A stretch of DNA of 64,000 nucleotides from Boseongicola sp. (GCA_014075275.1 CP046179.1:3047932-3111931), one strand, 5' to 3'; counted from the stretch's first letter, positions 30,914-40,212 are shown. Notes: a model not told the origin generated them from the sequence alone. Numbers and translations are program-made.

Positions 30914-31864
30914 TTATGGGGTTTTTCCCCTTTGTGATACAACCAGCCGCTCAGGCAGCAGTCCCTGCGGGCGCCACATAAGCATGCCGACAATGACCGA
31001 CCCAATCAGTACGAATTGAACTGAGCCAGTATAGAGTTGCGCTTCGATGGGCGCAAATCGCGACAAGGCCCAACCCGAGGCTGTCCAGGCACCCCAGATC
31101 AGGAAGGCGCCGAAGATAGCGCCGCGATTGTTACCTGCGCCGCCAACGATGAGCATTGCCCATATTTGGAAGGTCAGGGTTGGCAGTACATCCTGCGGAC
31201 TGACGAAGGCATAGAAGGTGCCATAAAGGCCGCCCGCCAAACCGAGGATGACGGAACCGGTTATGAACGCTGTAAGGCGGATTTTGGAAGGGCTTTTGCC
31301 GAGCGATTGGGCCGCTTCTTCGTCTTCGCGGATGGCACGCAGCAAGCGACCAAAGGGCGAGGCGACGAGGCGTTGCAGGAACAGGTAGGTGGCGATCAAC
31401 AGCATCAGCACTACTGCGAAGAACATCAGGTTATAAAGAAATCCGTCGCCCAGGGCGCTGCGCAGCGGGCGCCCGAATCCGCGCACGCCTTTTGCGCCGC
31501 CTGCCAGCCATTCGGCGTTGCGCATCAGGTTTTCAAAGGCAACGGCCACGCCGAAAGTTGCAATTGCCAGATAGTCGTGCCGAAGGCGTAAGGTGAGCAG
31601 GCCGACGATCCAGGCCATCAAACCGGCTGCCGCCATGCCGCCTATGAGGGCGAGGGGGTAAAACAGGCCAAAACCACCGAGATGCCCGTCTTGTGTGGTT
31701 CCGCCAAGGATCAGTGTTCCGTAGGCGCCCGCACCAAAGAAGGCGACGACACCGCCATTGAACAAGCCCGTATTGCCCCATTGCAGGTTCAATCCCAAAA
31801 CCGCAATTGCCAGGATCGAGGCGGTTGTGGCGAAGAAGACGAGGTAGGAAATGACACCGATCAT
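30914..31864 (-). CDS. Branched-chain-amino-acid-type ABC permease (LivM-like)
   Basis: A 316-residue inner-membrane permease with eight or more hydrophobic segments. Family features are LGLNLQWGNTGLFNGGVVAF near the N-terminus and the coupling segment AIREDEEAAQSLGKSPSKIR (about 192-211), followed by the GLAGGLYGTFYAFVSPQDVL stretch. It pairs with the LivH-like permease, whose stop it overlaps by four bases (ATGA). With the two ATPases and the binding protein it forms a complete importer. The C-terminus ends in a basic tail. Length is normal. Confidence 0.93.
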   Translation of the reverse strand: MIGVISYLVFFATTASILAIAVLGLNLQWGNTGLFNGGVVAFFGAGAYGTLILGGTTQDGHLGGFGLFYPLALIGGMAAAGLMAWIVGLLTLRLRHDYLAIATFGVAVAFENLMRNAEWLAGGAKGVRGFGRPLRSALGDGFLYNLMFFAVVLMLLIATYLFLQRLVASPFGRLLRAIREDEEAAQSLGKSPSKIRLTAFITGSVILGLAGGLYGTFYAFVSPQDVLPTLTFQIWAMLIVGGAGNNRGAIFGAFLIWGAWTASGWALSRFAPIEAQLYTGSVQFVLIGSVIVGMLMWRPQGLLPERLVVSQRGKTP

Positions 31865-32775
31865 GCGCGCGCCTCGCCAAACAGACCGTGGGGTCGGATC
31901 ATCAGCACCAGCAGGATCAATAGGAATGGCACAGAGGGTGTGTATCCTGATGGCAGGATGACAAGGGCCATGTTGCCAGCGACGCCGACGATGAACCCGC
32001 CTAGCACGGCACCATAGACGCTACCGATGCCTCCGACGATGGTGGCGGCGAATATCGGCAAGACCAAATCGCGCCCCATAACCGGAATTAACTGGTGGCT
32101 AAGGCCGTAAAAGACGCCAGCGACGGCAGCAAGTCCGCCGCCGATCAGCCAGACGGCCATGATGGTGCGCGCCAAATTGATGCCGTTAACTTGAGCCAAT
32201 GACGGATTTTCTGCCACCGCGCGCAGAGAGTATCCGAAGGTTGTGCGCGAAAGAACAAGGTGCAGGATCAGCATGATCGCCAGTGCAGCGATCAGCACGA
32301 ACACCTGGTCCGGCTTGACCAGGATAAGGGGGTCAAGGCTGAGAACTTTGGCAAAAGCGATATCGCGAGAGTACAGTTGCGGGCTAAGTCCAAAGATTAG
32401 GCCAATGATGTTTCGGATCACCAAAGCCATGCCGAAGCTGGCGAAGACCATAGATAGTTCCTGCCCTTTTTCGCGCACACGTTTGAACACTAATCGGTCA
32501 ATCACCAAGGCGGATAGGCCCGTGATCACCATCGAAATGACGATTGCTGCTGCCAACGCCCATGTCATGGACAGTGGTGCAAGTTTGATTGCCAAAGCCG
32601 GTGCCAGTGCAGATACCAGCGCGTCGCAAACCAGGGCGAAATAGGCCCCAAGTGACAAAAGTTCGGCGTGCGAGAAGTTGGCGAACCTTAATATATGCAT
32701 CACCAGTGTCAGGCCGATTGCTCCCAGCGAGATATACGAGCCGGTCAGGACCCCATCGATCAGGTTCTGGATCAT
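31861..32775 (-). CDS. Branched-chain-amino-acid-type ABC permease (LivH-like)
   Basis: A 304-residue permease. The N-terminus LIDGVLTGSYISLGAIGLTL, the helix HILRFANFSHAELLSLGAYF and the coupling loop LRAVAENPSLAQVNGINLAR (about 183-202) are LivH signatures, and the C-terminal helices include GIGSVYGAVLGGFIVGVAGN. It overlaps the LivF-type ATPase stop and the LivM-type start by four bases each, so translation is coupled through the set. Substrate is unknown. Confidence 0.93.
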   Translation of the reverse strand: MIQNLIDGVLTGSYISLGAIGLTLVMHILRFANFSHAELLSLGAYFALVCDALVSALAPALAIKLAPLSMTWALAAAIVISMVITGLSALVIDRLVFKRVREKGQELSMVFASFGMALVIRNIIGLIFGLSPQLYSRDIAFAKVLSLDPLILVKPDQVFVLIAALAIMLILHLVLSRTTFGYSLRAVAENPSLAQVNGINLARTIMAVWLIGGGLAAVAGVFYGLSHQLIPVMGRDLVLPIFAATIVGGIGSVYGAVLGGFIVGVAGNMALVILPSGYTPSVPFLLILLVLMIRPHGLFGEARA

Positions 32776-33503
32776 GCGGCCCCGATCCTGCGCCCGCCGA
32801 GATAAATCTCGCCGACAACGTCGTCGTTCAATAGATCTTCGGCGCGTCCGTCGACCTGATTTCGTCCCTCGGCCAGAATGAAACAGTGGTCAGCCAGCCG
32901 CAGTGCCTGATTGACATTCTGCTCTACCAAAAGGATCGAGACGCCCCTCTCAGTCAGCGCGCGGGCGTGTTCCAAGACCTCTTGTGCGGCCTTGGGGCTT
33001 AGACCGGCTGACGGTTCGTCCATCAGGATAAGGCGAGGGTCCGAAGCAAGGGCCATGGCAATTGCCAAAAATTGCCGTTGCCCGCCGGAAAGCGTGCCCG
33101 CTTTGTCGCGATGTTTGTCTGCCAGCGCCGGGAACTGGTTGAAAAGGCGGTCCAGTGTTGCTGACGCATTTCCGCCTGTTCGACGAAGTGCCAGATCGAG
33201 GTTTTGGCGGATCGTCAGGCTGCGAAATATGTTGTCAGTTTGCGGAACATAGGCGATGCCTTTGATTGCCATTTGGTCAGTGCGCATATGCGTTATGTCA
33301 GCGTTTTCGAACGAAATCTGGCCTCTGCTAACCGGAATCAGCCCAGCGATTGCTTTGATCAGCGTTGATTTGCCTGCGCCGTTTGGGCCGATGATCAGTG
33401 TGACCTGCCCGGCACGCGCATCAAGCGAAACTGAGCGCAGGATGGGCAAGTCAGGCACATAACCGGCGGTGACGCCTTGCGCTTGGAGGATCAGATCAGC
33501 CAT
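32772..33503 (-). CDS. Branched-chain-amino-acid-type ABC ATPase (LivF-like)
   Basis: A 243-residue ATPase: Walker [19 protein letters not shown] (about 36-53), Q-loop YVPQTDNIF, signature TLSGGQRQFLAIAMAL, Walker B LILMDEPSAGLSPKA, switch LVEQNVNQAL, and the LADHCFILAEGR end typical of LivF. The start at 33503 overlaps the LivG-type stop by eight bases; a longer reading starting at 33611 only adds a shadow of that gene. It energises the importer with LivG. Confidence 0.94.
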   Translation of the reverse strand: MADLILQAQGVTAGYVPDLPILRSVSLDARAGQVTLIIGPNGAGKSTLIKAIAGLIPVSRGQISFENADITHMRTDQMAIKGIAYVPQTDNIFRSLTIRQNLDLALRRTGGNASATLDRLFNQFPALADKHRDKAGTLSGGQRQFLAIAMALASDPRLILMDEPSAGLSPKAAQEVLEHARALTERGVSILLVEQNVNQALRLADHCFILAEGRNQVDGRAEDLLNDDVVGEIYLGGRRIGAA

Positions 33504-34269
33504 CTTCCATTGCCCCAAGATAAGCGTCGAGCAGCACTGGATTGGATTTTGCTTCTTCGCTGGTACCCTGAAAGACGACTTTACCTTCGGCAAGTGCGAT
33601 GACCGGATCACAATGGCGCATGACGAAATCCATATCGTGCTCGATAATCACGAATGTTGTTCCGCGCTTGTTCAGCTCTTCTATCTTGCCGATCAGTGTC
33701 TGGGTCAGAACCGGGTTAACCCCGGCCGCGGGTTCGTCAAGAAGGATGAGGTTTGGGTCCCCCATCAGAACACGCGCCAATTCCAAGAGTTTCATCTGCC
33801 CGCCGGATATCTGGCCGGCAGGGTGATCGGCCAGGTCACCGAGTGTGACGAAATCAAGGACCTCAAGCGCCTTGTCACGGATTTGGCGTTCTTGCGACTG
33901 CATGCGGGTGCGGAACAGGAACGGGCCGGTGATGGTCTCGCCTGTTTGCTGTGTTGGGGCCAGCATGACGTTTTCTAAAACGCTCATCCGGGCAAAGGGT
34001 CGGGGGATCTGAAAAGTACGTCCCAGCCCGTTTTGAAACAGGCGATCGGGCGGCATGTTGGTTACATCATTGCCCATTAGATGAACGTGGCCTTGATCCG
34101 GGTTCAATGCCCCGGTTAGCAGGTTGAATAAGGTCGATTTGCCCGCGCCATTGGGGCCGATTAACCCGGTGATCGATCCTTGCCGAATATCAAGCGAAAC
34201 ATCATCGACGGCGCGCACCGAGCCAAAGCTGCGCGACAACCCTTTGGTGGACAGAATAACCTCAGTCAC
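33496..34269 (-). CDS. Branched-chain-amino-acid-type ABC ATPase (LivG-like)
   Basis: About 257 residues: Walker [22 protein letters not shown]-loop area [20 protein letters not shown], signature [16 protein letters not shown], Walker [16 protein letters not shown] and switch [12 protein letters not shown], all LivG features. The start is a choice between GTG at 34269, which overlaps the aldo/keto reductase stop by eight bases, and ATG at 34287, six codons earlier. I prefer the GTG because coupled overlaps run through the whole operon. It is the first transporter gene after the reductase. Confidence 0.9.
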   Translation of the reverse strand: MTEVILSTKGLSRSFGSVRAVDDVSLDIRQGSITGLIGPNGAGKSTLFNLLTGALNPDQGHVHLMGNDVTNMPPDRLFQNGLGRTFQIPRPFARMSVLENVMLAPTQQTGETITGPFLFRTRMQSQERQIRDKALEVLDFVTLGDLADHPAGQISGGQMKLLELARVLMGDPNLILLDEPAAGVNPVLTQTLIGKIEELNKRGTTFVIIEHDMDFVMRHCDPVIALAEGKVVFQGTSEEAKSNPVLLDAYLGAMEDG

Positions 34270-35338
34270 TGCCAAGAACCTTGTCATCGGGGCGAGTGTT
34301 GAGGTTGTATTTCATAATCTTGCCGTGGCGACCGTTGCGATCACGTTCAAGCGCGAAGACAGATCCTTTGGGTCCGGGGGCGGTGTCTAATATCGCCTGA
34401 ATTGCACCACGGTCTTCAGCGTCCAACTGAAATGCAAAAGCCTCAAGAGTCATTGGTAGGTGGCGGGCATAGCGGGCGCCGACGATTGCGGCGGCGACCT
34501 GCGGGCGATCGAGCACCCAGCGTGTGGCGACGCTGGAGAGCGAGACGCCGTGCTTGTCGCCGATGGATTTCAGGGTGCGCAGCAAGTTCTGGAATTTGGC
34601 CCAGGGTCCAAATTCATCGATGATCAGGCGGTATTTGACCAAACTTCTGTTTTCAAATGCGAAACCCGGGTCGGGTTGATCCAGCCAGCGGTCGGTCAGA
34701 AAACCACCGGCGAGTGTGCCGTAACACAGCAGTTGAATATTGTTTGTGGCCGCCCATGACGTCAGGCCAGCTTCGGCTCTGCGGTCAAGCAGGGAGTACT
34801 GGACCTGGGTCGAGACCAATTCATACCCGGCATCAAGAAATGGCTGCGTTTCGGCGGCGTCCCAGTTGGTGACGCCAAGGTGGGCGATCTTACCTTTGTC
34901 CTGGCACTGTTTCAGGGCTTCCATGCCGATCAGGGGGTCGCCAAGCGACAGGTCCCACCAGAAGAACTGAACCACATGCAATTGATCGATCTGCAGCCGT
35001 TTGAGCGAGCGGTCGACAATGGCTTCGACGTCTTTGACCTGAATGTTTTCCAGAAGCCCTAAATCTGGCACCAGCTTGGTATGAATGCGGGCGCGACTGG
35101 CCACATCGGCCCCACGGCGGCGGCGCACATCTGCGATAAACTCGCCAATCATTTCTTCAACGCCGGTATAGATGTCGGCGCAGTCGAAGGTCGTTATGCC
35201 TGCGTCCAGAAAGGCTTCCATGTCGCGAATGGCGTCCGTGCGATCAACAGGGCCGTGGTCACCGGCCAGTTGCCAGCCACCTTTGATCACGCGTGATATC
35301 CCGTAGCCCGGGCGTAGTTCGACTGCTTCAACTGTCAT
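34262..35338 (-). CDS. Aldo/keto reductase without the usual catalytic histidine
   Basis: A 358-residue TIM-barrel oxidoreductase of the aldo/keto reductase superfamily. The usual tetrad is Asp-Tyr-Lys-His. Here Asp and Tyr are in [10 protein letters not shown], Lys in RIHTKLVPD, but the position of the histidine reads VVQFFWW, with Phe where the paralogue at 35828 has His (LLQFHWW). The NADP-binding C-terminal region is present ([20 protein letters not shown]). Without His the enzyme may have altered chemistry, as seen in AKR members that reduce double bonds or bind only. ATG at 35338 overlaps the TIGR04076 stop (ATGA), and the stop overlaps livG, so it is part of the importer operon. Substrate unknown. 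Confidence 0.85.
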   Translation of the reverse strand: MTVEAVELRPGYGISRVIKGGWQLAGDHGPVDRTDAIRDMEAFLDAGITTFDCADIYTGVEEMIGEFIADVRRRRGADVASRARIHTKLVPDLGLLENIQVKDVEAIVDRSLKRLQIDQLHVVQFFWWDLSLGDPLIGMEALKQCQDKGKIAHLGVTNWDAAETQPFLDAGYELVSTQVQYSLLDRRAEAGLTSWAATNNIQLLCYGTLAGGFLTDRWLDQPDPGFAFENRSLVKYRLIIDEFGPWAKFQNLLRTLKSIGDKHGVSLSSVATRWVLDRPQVAAAIVGARYARHLPMTLEAFAFQLDAEDRGAIQAILDTAPGPKGSVFALERDRNGRHGKIMKYNLNTRPDDKVLGSD

Positions 35339-35712
35339 GAGCGTTCGGTCTGCCAATAAGGTTTGGCGCGGTTATCTGGCAGGCCAGTCGTTTCAGCGTG
35401 AGAGAACCAGCGTTTGTCCAACCGTGAGATACGAAACCGGCCGCCGCAGTGGGGATCCGCACAGGCGACTTCGGCATCGGTGCTGATCCAGTCGTTCGGG
35501 TCGGTCATGCGTTGTTTCACCGGCAGCAAAGGTAAAAGCGCGGCAAGCGCATACATGGACAGGCGCGTATCTGGCCCAAAGACCAGTGTTTCGCCTTCCA
35601 CCAGAAAACTTTCGCCTTCGATATGACGACAAACAGGAGTGCGACCGTCGAGAACGGTTTCGACCTTTAGATCGTACAGCCAAAAACCCTGATCGTTCTG
35701 GTCCGGTTCCAT
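35335..35712 (-). CDS. TIGR04076-like small protein, first gene of the importer operon
   Basis: About 125 residues. The core (LYDLKVETVLDGRTPVCRHI, GESFLVEGETLVFG, RLSMYALAALLPLLPVKQRM, EVACADPHCGGRFRISRLD) matches the layout of TIGR04076 proteins: an N-terminal strand, a Cys, a helix ending in ALLPLL, and a late CxDP motif. The family has no established function. The ATG at 35712 has AGAAGGGG upstream and is preferred to an ATG at 35772. It heads the minus-strand operon (this gene, aldo/keto reductase, LivG, LivF, LivH, LivM, binding protein) and is divergent from the AKR-RidA fusion, so its promoter lies within 35713-35827. Confidence 0.65.
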   Translation of the reverse strand: MEPDQNDQGFWLYDLKVETVLDGRTPVCRHIEGESFLVEGETLVFGPDTRLSMYALAALLPLLPVKQRMTDPNDWISTDAEVACADPHCGGRFRISRLDKRWFSHAETTGLPDNRAKPYWQTERS

Positions 35713-35827
35713 TCCACCCCTTCTGCTGGACGCCGCTGTGTGCTTCGTTTTATCTGGCACACGGTAAAGCATGTTGCGCGGCCCTCAAGGTCATATGCGC
35801 ATTGCGGGGGAAAGAAAGGCCAAATTC

Positions 35828-37297
35828 ATGTCGTCATCTGCACGCCCAGAGCGCCTGCGCCTTTCGAATGATCTTGAGATATCGCGCGTGCTGACTGGGC
35901 TTTGGCAAGTTGCGGACATTGAAAAAGATGGTGACGTGATTGATCCAGACACCGGAGCTGGATGGCTGGCGGGTTATGCTGAACGCGGTTTCGATACCTT
36001 TGACATGGCCGATCACTATGGAAGTGCCGAGATTATTACGGGGCGTTTATTGGCTGGCGACGCTGGCTCGGGTGTGACCGCGCTGACCAAATGGTGCCCT
36101 TCGCCGGGGCCAATGACGGCTGACGTGGTGCGGGCCGGTGTTCAGGATCGACTGGCGCGGCTAGGTGTAGAGCGCGTTGATTTGTTGCAGTTTCACTGGT
36201 GGAGCTTTCAGCATCCGGCTTGGCTGGATGCCCTGCACGAGTTGTCGCGGTTGCGCGACGAAGGGCTGATTGGCGAGATTGGGGTGACGAATTTCGATGC
36301 AGCGCATCTTCGGGTGGCCTTGTCGGATGGTGTTCCAATTCTGACCAATCAGGTTTCTTTTTCGCTGATGGATCGCCGGGCTTCAGGTGTATTGTCCGAC
36401 TTGTGTGCAGAAACCGGTGTTCGGCTTCTGGCCTATGGGACGATTTGCGGAGGGTTTCTTTCGGATCGCTGGCTTGGGCAGGCGGAACCGGACGAGATCG
36501 CGGATTGGTCAAAGAGCAAATACAAACGGTTTATTGATGTTGCCGGAGGGTGGGATGCCTATCAGGCTATCTTGGTCGCCGCGAATATCGTGGCCCAGAA
36601 ACACGGGGTTTCGATCACCAATGTCGCAACACGCTGGGTGTTGGAGCATTCGGCAGTCGCAGGTGTCATTATCGGCGCCCGGTTGGGTGAACGGGCGCAC
36701 GTCGATGACAACCTGCGCCTGTTTTCGTTCGAGTTGGACGAAGGTGATACGGCACTGCTGACGGCTGCATTTGCAGGCAGCCGCGAAGTTCCGGGCGACT
36801 GTGGAGATGAATACCGAAAGCCGCCGTTTCTGACTGCGTCGGGGGACCTTAGTCACCATTTGGACGAGATGCCGTTGCAGCATGTCGCCACCGAAACGCC
36901 CCATCGGCAAGGCGGGCAACAAGTCTTGAGCGGGTCGAAGTGGGAAGACATCGCCGGTTATGCCCGCGTTCAACGTGTCGGCGACCGCATATTGGTTTCC
37001 GGCACCACCGCAACGGCTGGTTCCGACAGGGTCGTGGCAAAAGATGATGCGGGTGCGCAAACGATATATGTCATCGATAAGATATTGGCAGCTCTTGCCG
37101 CGCTGGGCGGACGCGCCGAAGACATCGTGCGCACGCGCATCTACATTGTTGACGAGGCGGATGTAGAGACCGTGTCGCTGGCACATGGTCGGATTTTCGG
37201 CGGGATCAAACCGGCAAACACACTTGTTGTGGTAGCGGGATTGATCGGCGGTTATCGGGTTGAAATTGAAGCCGAAGCAGTCTGTCCAAAAACCTGA
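35828..37297 (+). CDS. Aldo/keto reductase fused to a RidA (YjgF/UK114) domain
   Basis: A 489-residue two-domain protein. Residues about 10-325 are an aldo/keto reductase with an intact tetrad (TFDMADHYG, TALTKW, LLQFHWW), clearly a paralogue of the reductase at 34262-35338 (shared RLAYGT/CYGT..GGFL(S/T)DRWL block). Residues about 365-489 are a RidA-like domain (GYARVQRVGDRILVSGTTAT, ALAALGGRAEDIVRTRIYIV, RVEIEAEAV). RidA enzymes hydrolyse reactive imines with an arginine that here aligns with Asn in KPANTLVVV, so the domain is probably not a classical imine deaminase. ATG at 35828 has GAAAGG upstream; 35771 is a weaker alternative. It is divergent from the importer operon, suggesting a shared pathway (inference). 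Confidence 0.85.
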   Translation: MSSSARPERLRLSNDLEISRVLTGLWQVADIEKDGDVIDPDTGAGWLAGYAERGFDTFDMADHYGSAEIITGRLLAGDAGSGVTALTKWCPSPGPMTADVVRAGVQDRLARLGVERVDLLQFHWWSFQHPAWLDALHELSRLRDEGLIGEIGVTNFDAAHLRVALSDGVPILTNQVSFSLMDRRASGVLSDLCAETGVRLLAYGTICGGFLSDRWLGQAEPDEIADWSKSKYKRFIDVAGGWDAYQAILVAANIVAQKHGVSITNVATRWVLEHSAVAGVIIGARLGERAHVDDNLRLFSFELDEGDTALLTAAFAGSREVPGDCGDEYRKPPFLTASGDLSHHLDEMPLQHVATETPHRQGGQQVLSGSKWEDIAGYARVQRVGDRILVSGTTATAGSDRVVAKDDAGAQTIYVIDKILAALAALGGRAEDIVRTRIYIVDEADVETVSLAHGRIFGGIKPANTLVVVAGLIGGYRVEIEAEAVCPKT

Positions 37298-37407
37298 CTG
37301 GCGCGGTGCCGCTGATCTAAACCGTATCGTTCTTTGCAGGTATGCAGCGCGCGATATTTCTCTTAAAGTCGGGCCACGGCAACGGGGAAAGCCGAAAAGG
37401 AACTTGG

Positions 37408-37890
37408 ATGACAACGGACGCCAAAGAAAGCGCCGCGCAGAGGGATTATCTGAAACGCCATATCGAAGCCCTGATCAAAGACATCGGTTACGCCAAGGCG
37501 TGCGAGGTTTCGGGAAAGTCGAAAGCGACGTTGGGACGTTATGCGTCGATGGCCAGCGAAAACTTTGATCGGTTCATGCCGGTGAATGTGGTGTTGGAGC
37601 TGGAGCAGGTCGCCTCGGCGCCGTTTGTGACCAAGGCGCTTGCCGAGTTGCAGAACCTGAGCCTGGAGTATGGTGACGACCACGACGCAAACGATGGCGG
37701 GTTGAACAGTGATGTGATCCGCTTGTCGCAACGCTTTGCAACATTGATGGCCGAATACAATCATTCAATTGATGACGGCGTGATTTCGTTGAATGAGGCG
37801 AAACGCCTATTGGACGAGACCAACTCGCTTCAAAGGGTTTTGGTTGAAATGAAGCTGCATTTGCAGAATGAGTCTGGTCCGGGAAGCTGA
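37408..37890 (+). CDS. Hypothetical protein with a helix-turn-helix-like segment
   Basis: A 160-residue, mostly helical, charged protein. The segment GYAKACEVSGKSKATLGRYA (about 28-47) looks like a helix-turn-helix, and the following FMPVNVVLELEQVASAPFVT block is reminiscent of phage CII/CP76-type regulators. The C-terminal half (RLSQRFATLMAEYNHSIDDG, then NEAKRLLDETNSLQRVLVEM) is probably a coiled coil. I do not recognise a named family with confidence. ATG at 37408 has AAGGAA seven bases upstream; the earlier ATG at 37342 lacks one. No other phage-like gene is near. Confidence 0.7.
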   Translation: MTTDAKESAAQRDYLKRHIEALIKDIGYAKACEVSGKSKATLGRYASMASENFDRFMPVNVVLELEQVASAPFVTKALAELQNLSLEYGDDHDANDGGLNSDVIRLSQRFATLMAEYNHSIDDGVISLNEAKRLLDETNSLQRVLVEMKLHLQNESGPGS

Positions 37891-38203
37891 CGAAAGAGGG
37901 GCCGAGCAACGTGCCCGACCCCCCTTGGTTAAATGGTCATGTAGCTGACCTGGCTTGGACACGTTCAACCGTGCCTCCCCCACTCGTAAAACACAGCTCG
38001 CGCCCACACACTGAATTCCCAACCTCGGACGTAGGGACGCGCCTTACGACCGAGGGGGCCGGGTCCAGGGACAACGGGGATGATCGATGCCGACCCGACA
38101 CTTGAAATGTAGGGTGGCCGATTGGCACAAATAATGGGAAAAAACAGGCAAACACGTCATTTATGGGCGCAATGAGCTCGGCTGGATTTAGGGGTATTGG
38201 ATC
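37891..38203. other. Gap of about 310 bases before the MscS gene
   Basis: No gene supported. The stretch is G+C-rich and has several short C-runs and G-runs but no hairpin with a T-run and no clear promoter motif. ORFs on both strands through it lack family resemblance. Confidence 0.4.
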
Positions 38204-39502
38204 ATGATTGAGACGCTGGAAGGATATTACGAGCAGGGGGCGGGCGTCCTTTTGGAGTGGATCACGTCTCCAGCGGCCTATGCCCAATTCGGGCTTTTGA
38301 TTGCGGCTTACTTGTTGGCGGTTGTGGTGTCGGCCTGGGCGCGGCCACGGTTGGAGCGCTTGCTTCAAACCAGCGACGCGACCCAGCGCACCTTGGCCAA
38401 GGGTATGCGGTTTACCGTCATGTTCCTGCCGTTGCTGCTGCCGGTTCTGGCCTATGCGTTCACGGCAGCGGGCGAGCAGATTACGCGGTCCCTGTTTGGC
38501 TCGGGTGCGGTGATAGCACTGGGCAAGCGAGTGTTTGTCTTCCTGGCAGTGCGCCAGATTTTGAAGGACATCGCCACAGATCCTTTCTTAAAGACGCTGG
38601 GCAAATACATCGCCATGCCAATCGCCGCGCTTCATGTGGTTGGCCTGTTCGAACCCATCGTGGCAGCGCTGGACGCAACGCGGTTCGCGATGGGACGGAT
38701 CGATTTCTCGTTACTGGCCATCGTGCGGGCGTTGATTGCAGGGTCGGTGTTGTTCTGGCTGGGTCGCTGGTCGGCGGACACCGGTACGACCTACATCCGC
38801 GCGCAAGAGACCATCCGGGTGCCGACGCGGGAGTTGGCTGCGAAGGTCTTCGAGATGGCGGTGTTTGCCGCCGTTGGTCTTATATTGCTGAACGTGATGG
38901 GGTTAGACCTTTCGGCATTCGCGCTGATTGGTGGCGCCATAGGTGTTGGTCTTGGCTTTGGCTTGCAGAAGATCGCGTCGAACTTCATCTCGGGGATAAT
39001 TCTGTTGCTGGAGGGCCAGGCGACCGTTGGCGACTACGTCGAGCTGGACGGTGGCGAGGCCGGGACGATTATCAAACTGGGCGCGCGGGCGACGATTTTA
39101 GAGACGTTTGACGGCAAGTGGATTGTGGTTCCGAACGAAGATTTCATCATCTCGCGGATCACCAACTGGTCGGATGCAGGGTCAGGGAACCGGTATGAGG
39201 TGGATTTCTCGGTGTCGTATGACACGGACATCAACATGATCCCGGACCTGATTAGTAATGCAGTGGCGACGCATCCCGGCGTGTTGGACGACCCTGAAGG
39301 GCCGGATTGCGAGTTGAAGGGGTTTGGCGACAGCGGCGTGGATTTCGGGGTCGAGTTTTGGGTTGAAGGGATCGACGACGGGAAGAACAAATATGCTTCT
39401 GAAGTGCGGTTTTTGATCTGGAACGCGCTGAAGGATGCCGGTGTCGAGATACCGTTCCCGCAGCGCGAGATCCGCTATCGCGAGGGGCATGGGCCGGGCT
39501 AG
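38204..39502 (+). CDS. MscS-family mechanosensitive ion channel
   Basis: A 432-residue inner-membrane protein. N-terminal helices (about 25-45, 68-90, 100-115, 140-160, 172-190, 215-240) precede the MscS core: pore helix AFALIGGAIGVGLGFGLQKIASNFISG (read about 244-270 in parts), the beta domain GQATVGDYVELDGGEAGTII and the conserved IVVPNEDFIISRITNWS. The C-terminal alpha/beta domain ends in IPFPQREIRYREG. It should open under membrane tension and release solutes in hypo-osmotic shock. It converges on the membrane regulator gene with only five bases between the stops. Length is that of the mid-size MscS group. Confidence 0.92.
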   Translation: MIETLEGYYEQGAGVLLEWITSPAAYAQFGLLIAAYLLAVVVSAWARPRLERLLQTSDATQRTLAKGMRFTVMFLPLLLPVLAYAFTAAGEQITRSLFGSGAVIALGKRVFVFLAVRQILKDIATDPFLKTLGKYIAMPIAALHVVGLFEPIVAALDATRFAMGRIDFSLLAIVRALIAGSVLFWLGRWSADTGTTYIRAQETIRVPTRELAAKVFEMAVFAAVGLILLNVMGLDLSAFALIGGAIGVGLGFGLQKIASNFISGIILLLEGQATVGDYVELDGGEAGTIIKLGARATILETFDGKWIVVPNEDFIISRITNWSDAGSGNRYEVDFSVSYDTDINMIPDLISNAVATHPGVLDDPEGPDCELKGFGDSGVDFGVEFWVEGIDDGKNKYASEVRFLIWNALKDAGVEIPFPQREIRYREGHGPG

Positions 39503-39507
39503 GGCCC

Positions 39508-40212
39508 TCAGTTCATGCTGATCGCGTCCTGATCTATTGATAAAACGTAACCTTGGCGCGCGACGGTCTTAATTAACAATTCGGCAACCATTTGGTTCCC
39601 GAGCGCGTCGCGCAGGCGTTTTATCCGCGTGGCCCCGGCAGCTTCTTCACAGTCTTCGGGGCGTTTGCCGGAAATCATCGCCTCGATTTCCGCGCCAGAC
39701 AAGACGTCACCGTCCATACGCGCTTCGGCCAAGACCGCCAGCGTCTCAATCGCCGCGCCGGTTAGTTTGAATTCCATGTCGTTCATCAGAACCGCGTTTT
39801 CTTCGCGTGAAATGACAAGGGACGACACCTGAATGCCCTGACGTTCGATGGCACCGATCCGGCGGTTCAGCACGATGATGGTGACCACAAAGACTAACGA
39901 AGCGATTAACAAACCGGTAGCAAACAGCATCAGCACGAAAATCACGAAGCGATAGCTGGTCAGGACATCGGAAAAGGCGGTGCCAGATTGTGCCAGGATT
40001 TCTAGCAATTTAATCTCGGCGCCCGAAGTCAGATCGGCGTTCTCTATAAAGATACGCTCGACCCGTTCGTTGAACGCATTCGCCGACGGTAGCCGCCACA
40101 ACAAGAAGGCAGCCGCGCTGCCAAGGATAACCACGACTGCGGCAATCCCAAGGGCAACCACCCGCGCACCGGCAGCGCGCGCGTCAGAAACGGAGGAAAT
40201 ACTCACCTGCAT
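39508..40212 (-). CDS. Membrane-anchored winged-helix regulator with two membrane segments
   Basis: About 234 residues. Two hydrophobic helices (about 17-40 and 85-113) flank a short, probably periplasmic, loop of about 45 residues (FNERVERIFIENADLTSGAE). The C-terminal part (about 140-225) resembles an OmpR/ToxR-type winged helix: NDMEFKLTGAAIETLAVLAE, then RIKRLRDALGNQMVAE and LLIKTVARQGYVLS, whose ending IKTVxxxGYVL is characteristic. This suggests a one-component transmembrane regulator whose DNA-binding domain stays in the cytosol, placed C-terminally rather than N-terminally as in ToxR. Start uncertain (ATG 40212, 40227 or 40242); all overlap the 3' end of the upstream secreted-protein gene, so the two are coupled. 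Confidence 0.7.
   Translation of the reverse strand: MQVSISSVSDARAAGARVVALGIAAVVVILGSAAAFLLWRLPSANAFNERVERIFIENADLTSGAEIKLLEILAQSGTAFSDVLTSYRFVIFVLMLFATGLLIASLVFVVTIIVLNRRIGAIERQGIQVSSLVISREENAVLMNDMEFKLTGAAIETLAVLAEARMDGDVLSGAEIEAMISGKRPEDCEEAAGATRIKRLRDALGNQMVAELLIKTVARQGYVLSIDQDAISMN

Noticed and set aside
36509-37414. Minus-strand ORF of 301 codons opposite the AKR-RidA gene
   Set aside because: Shadow of a well-supported coding frame; its product resembles no family.
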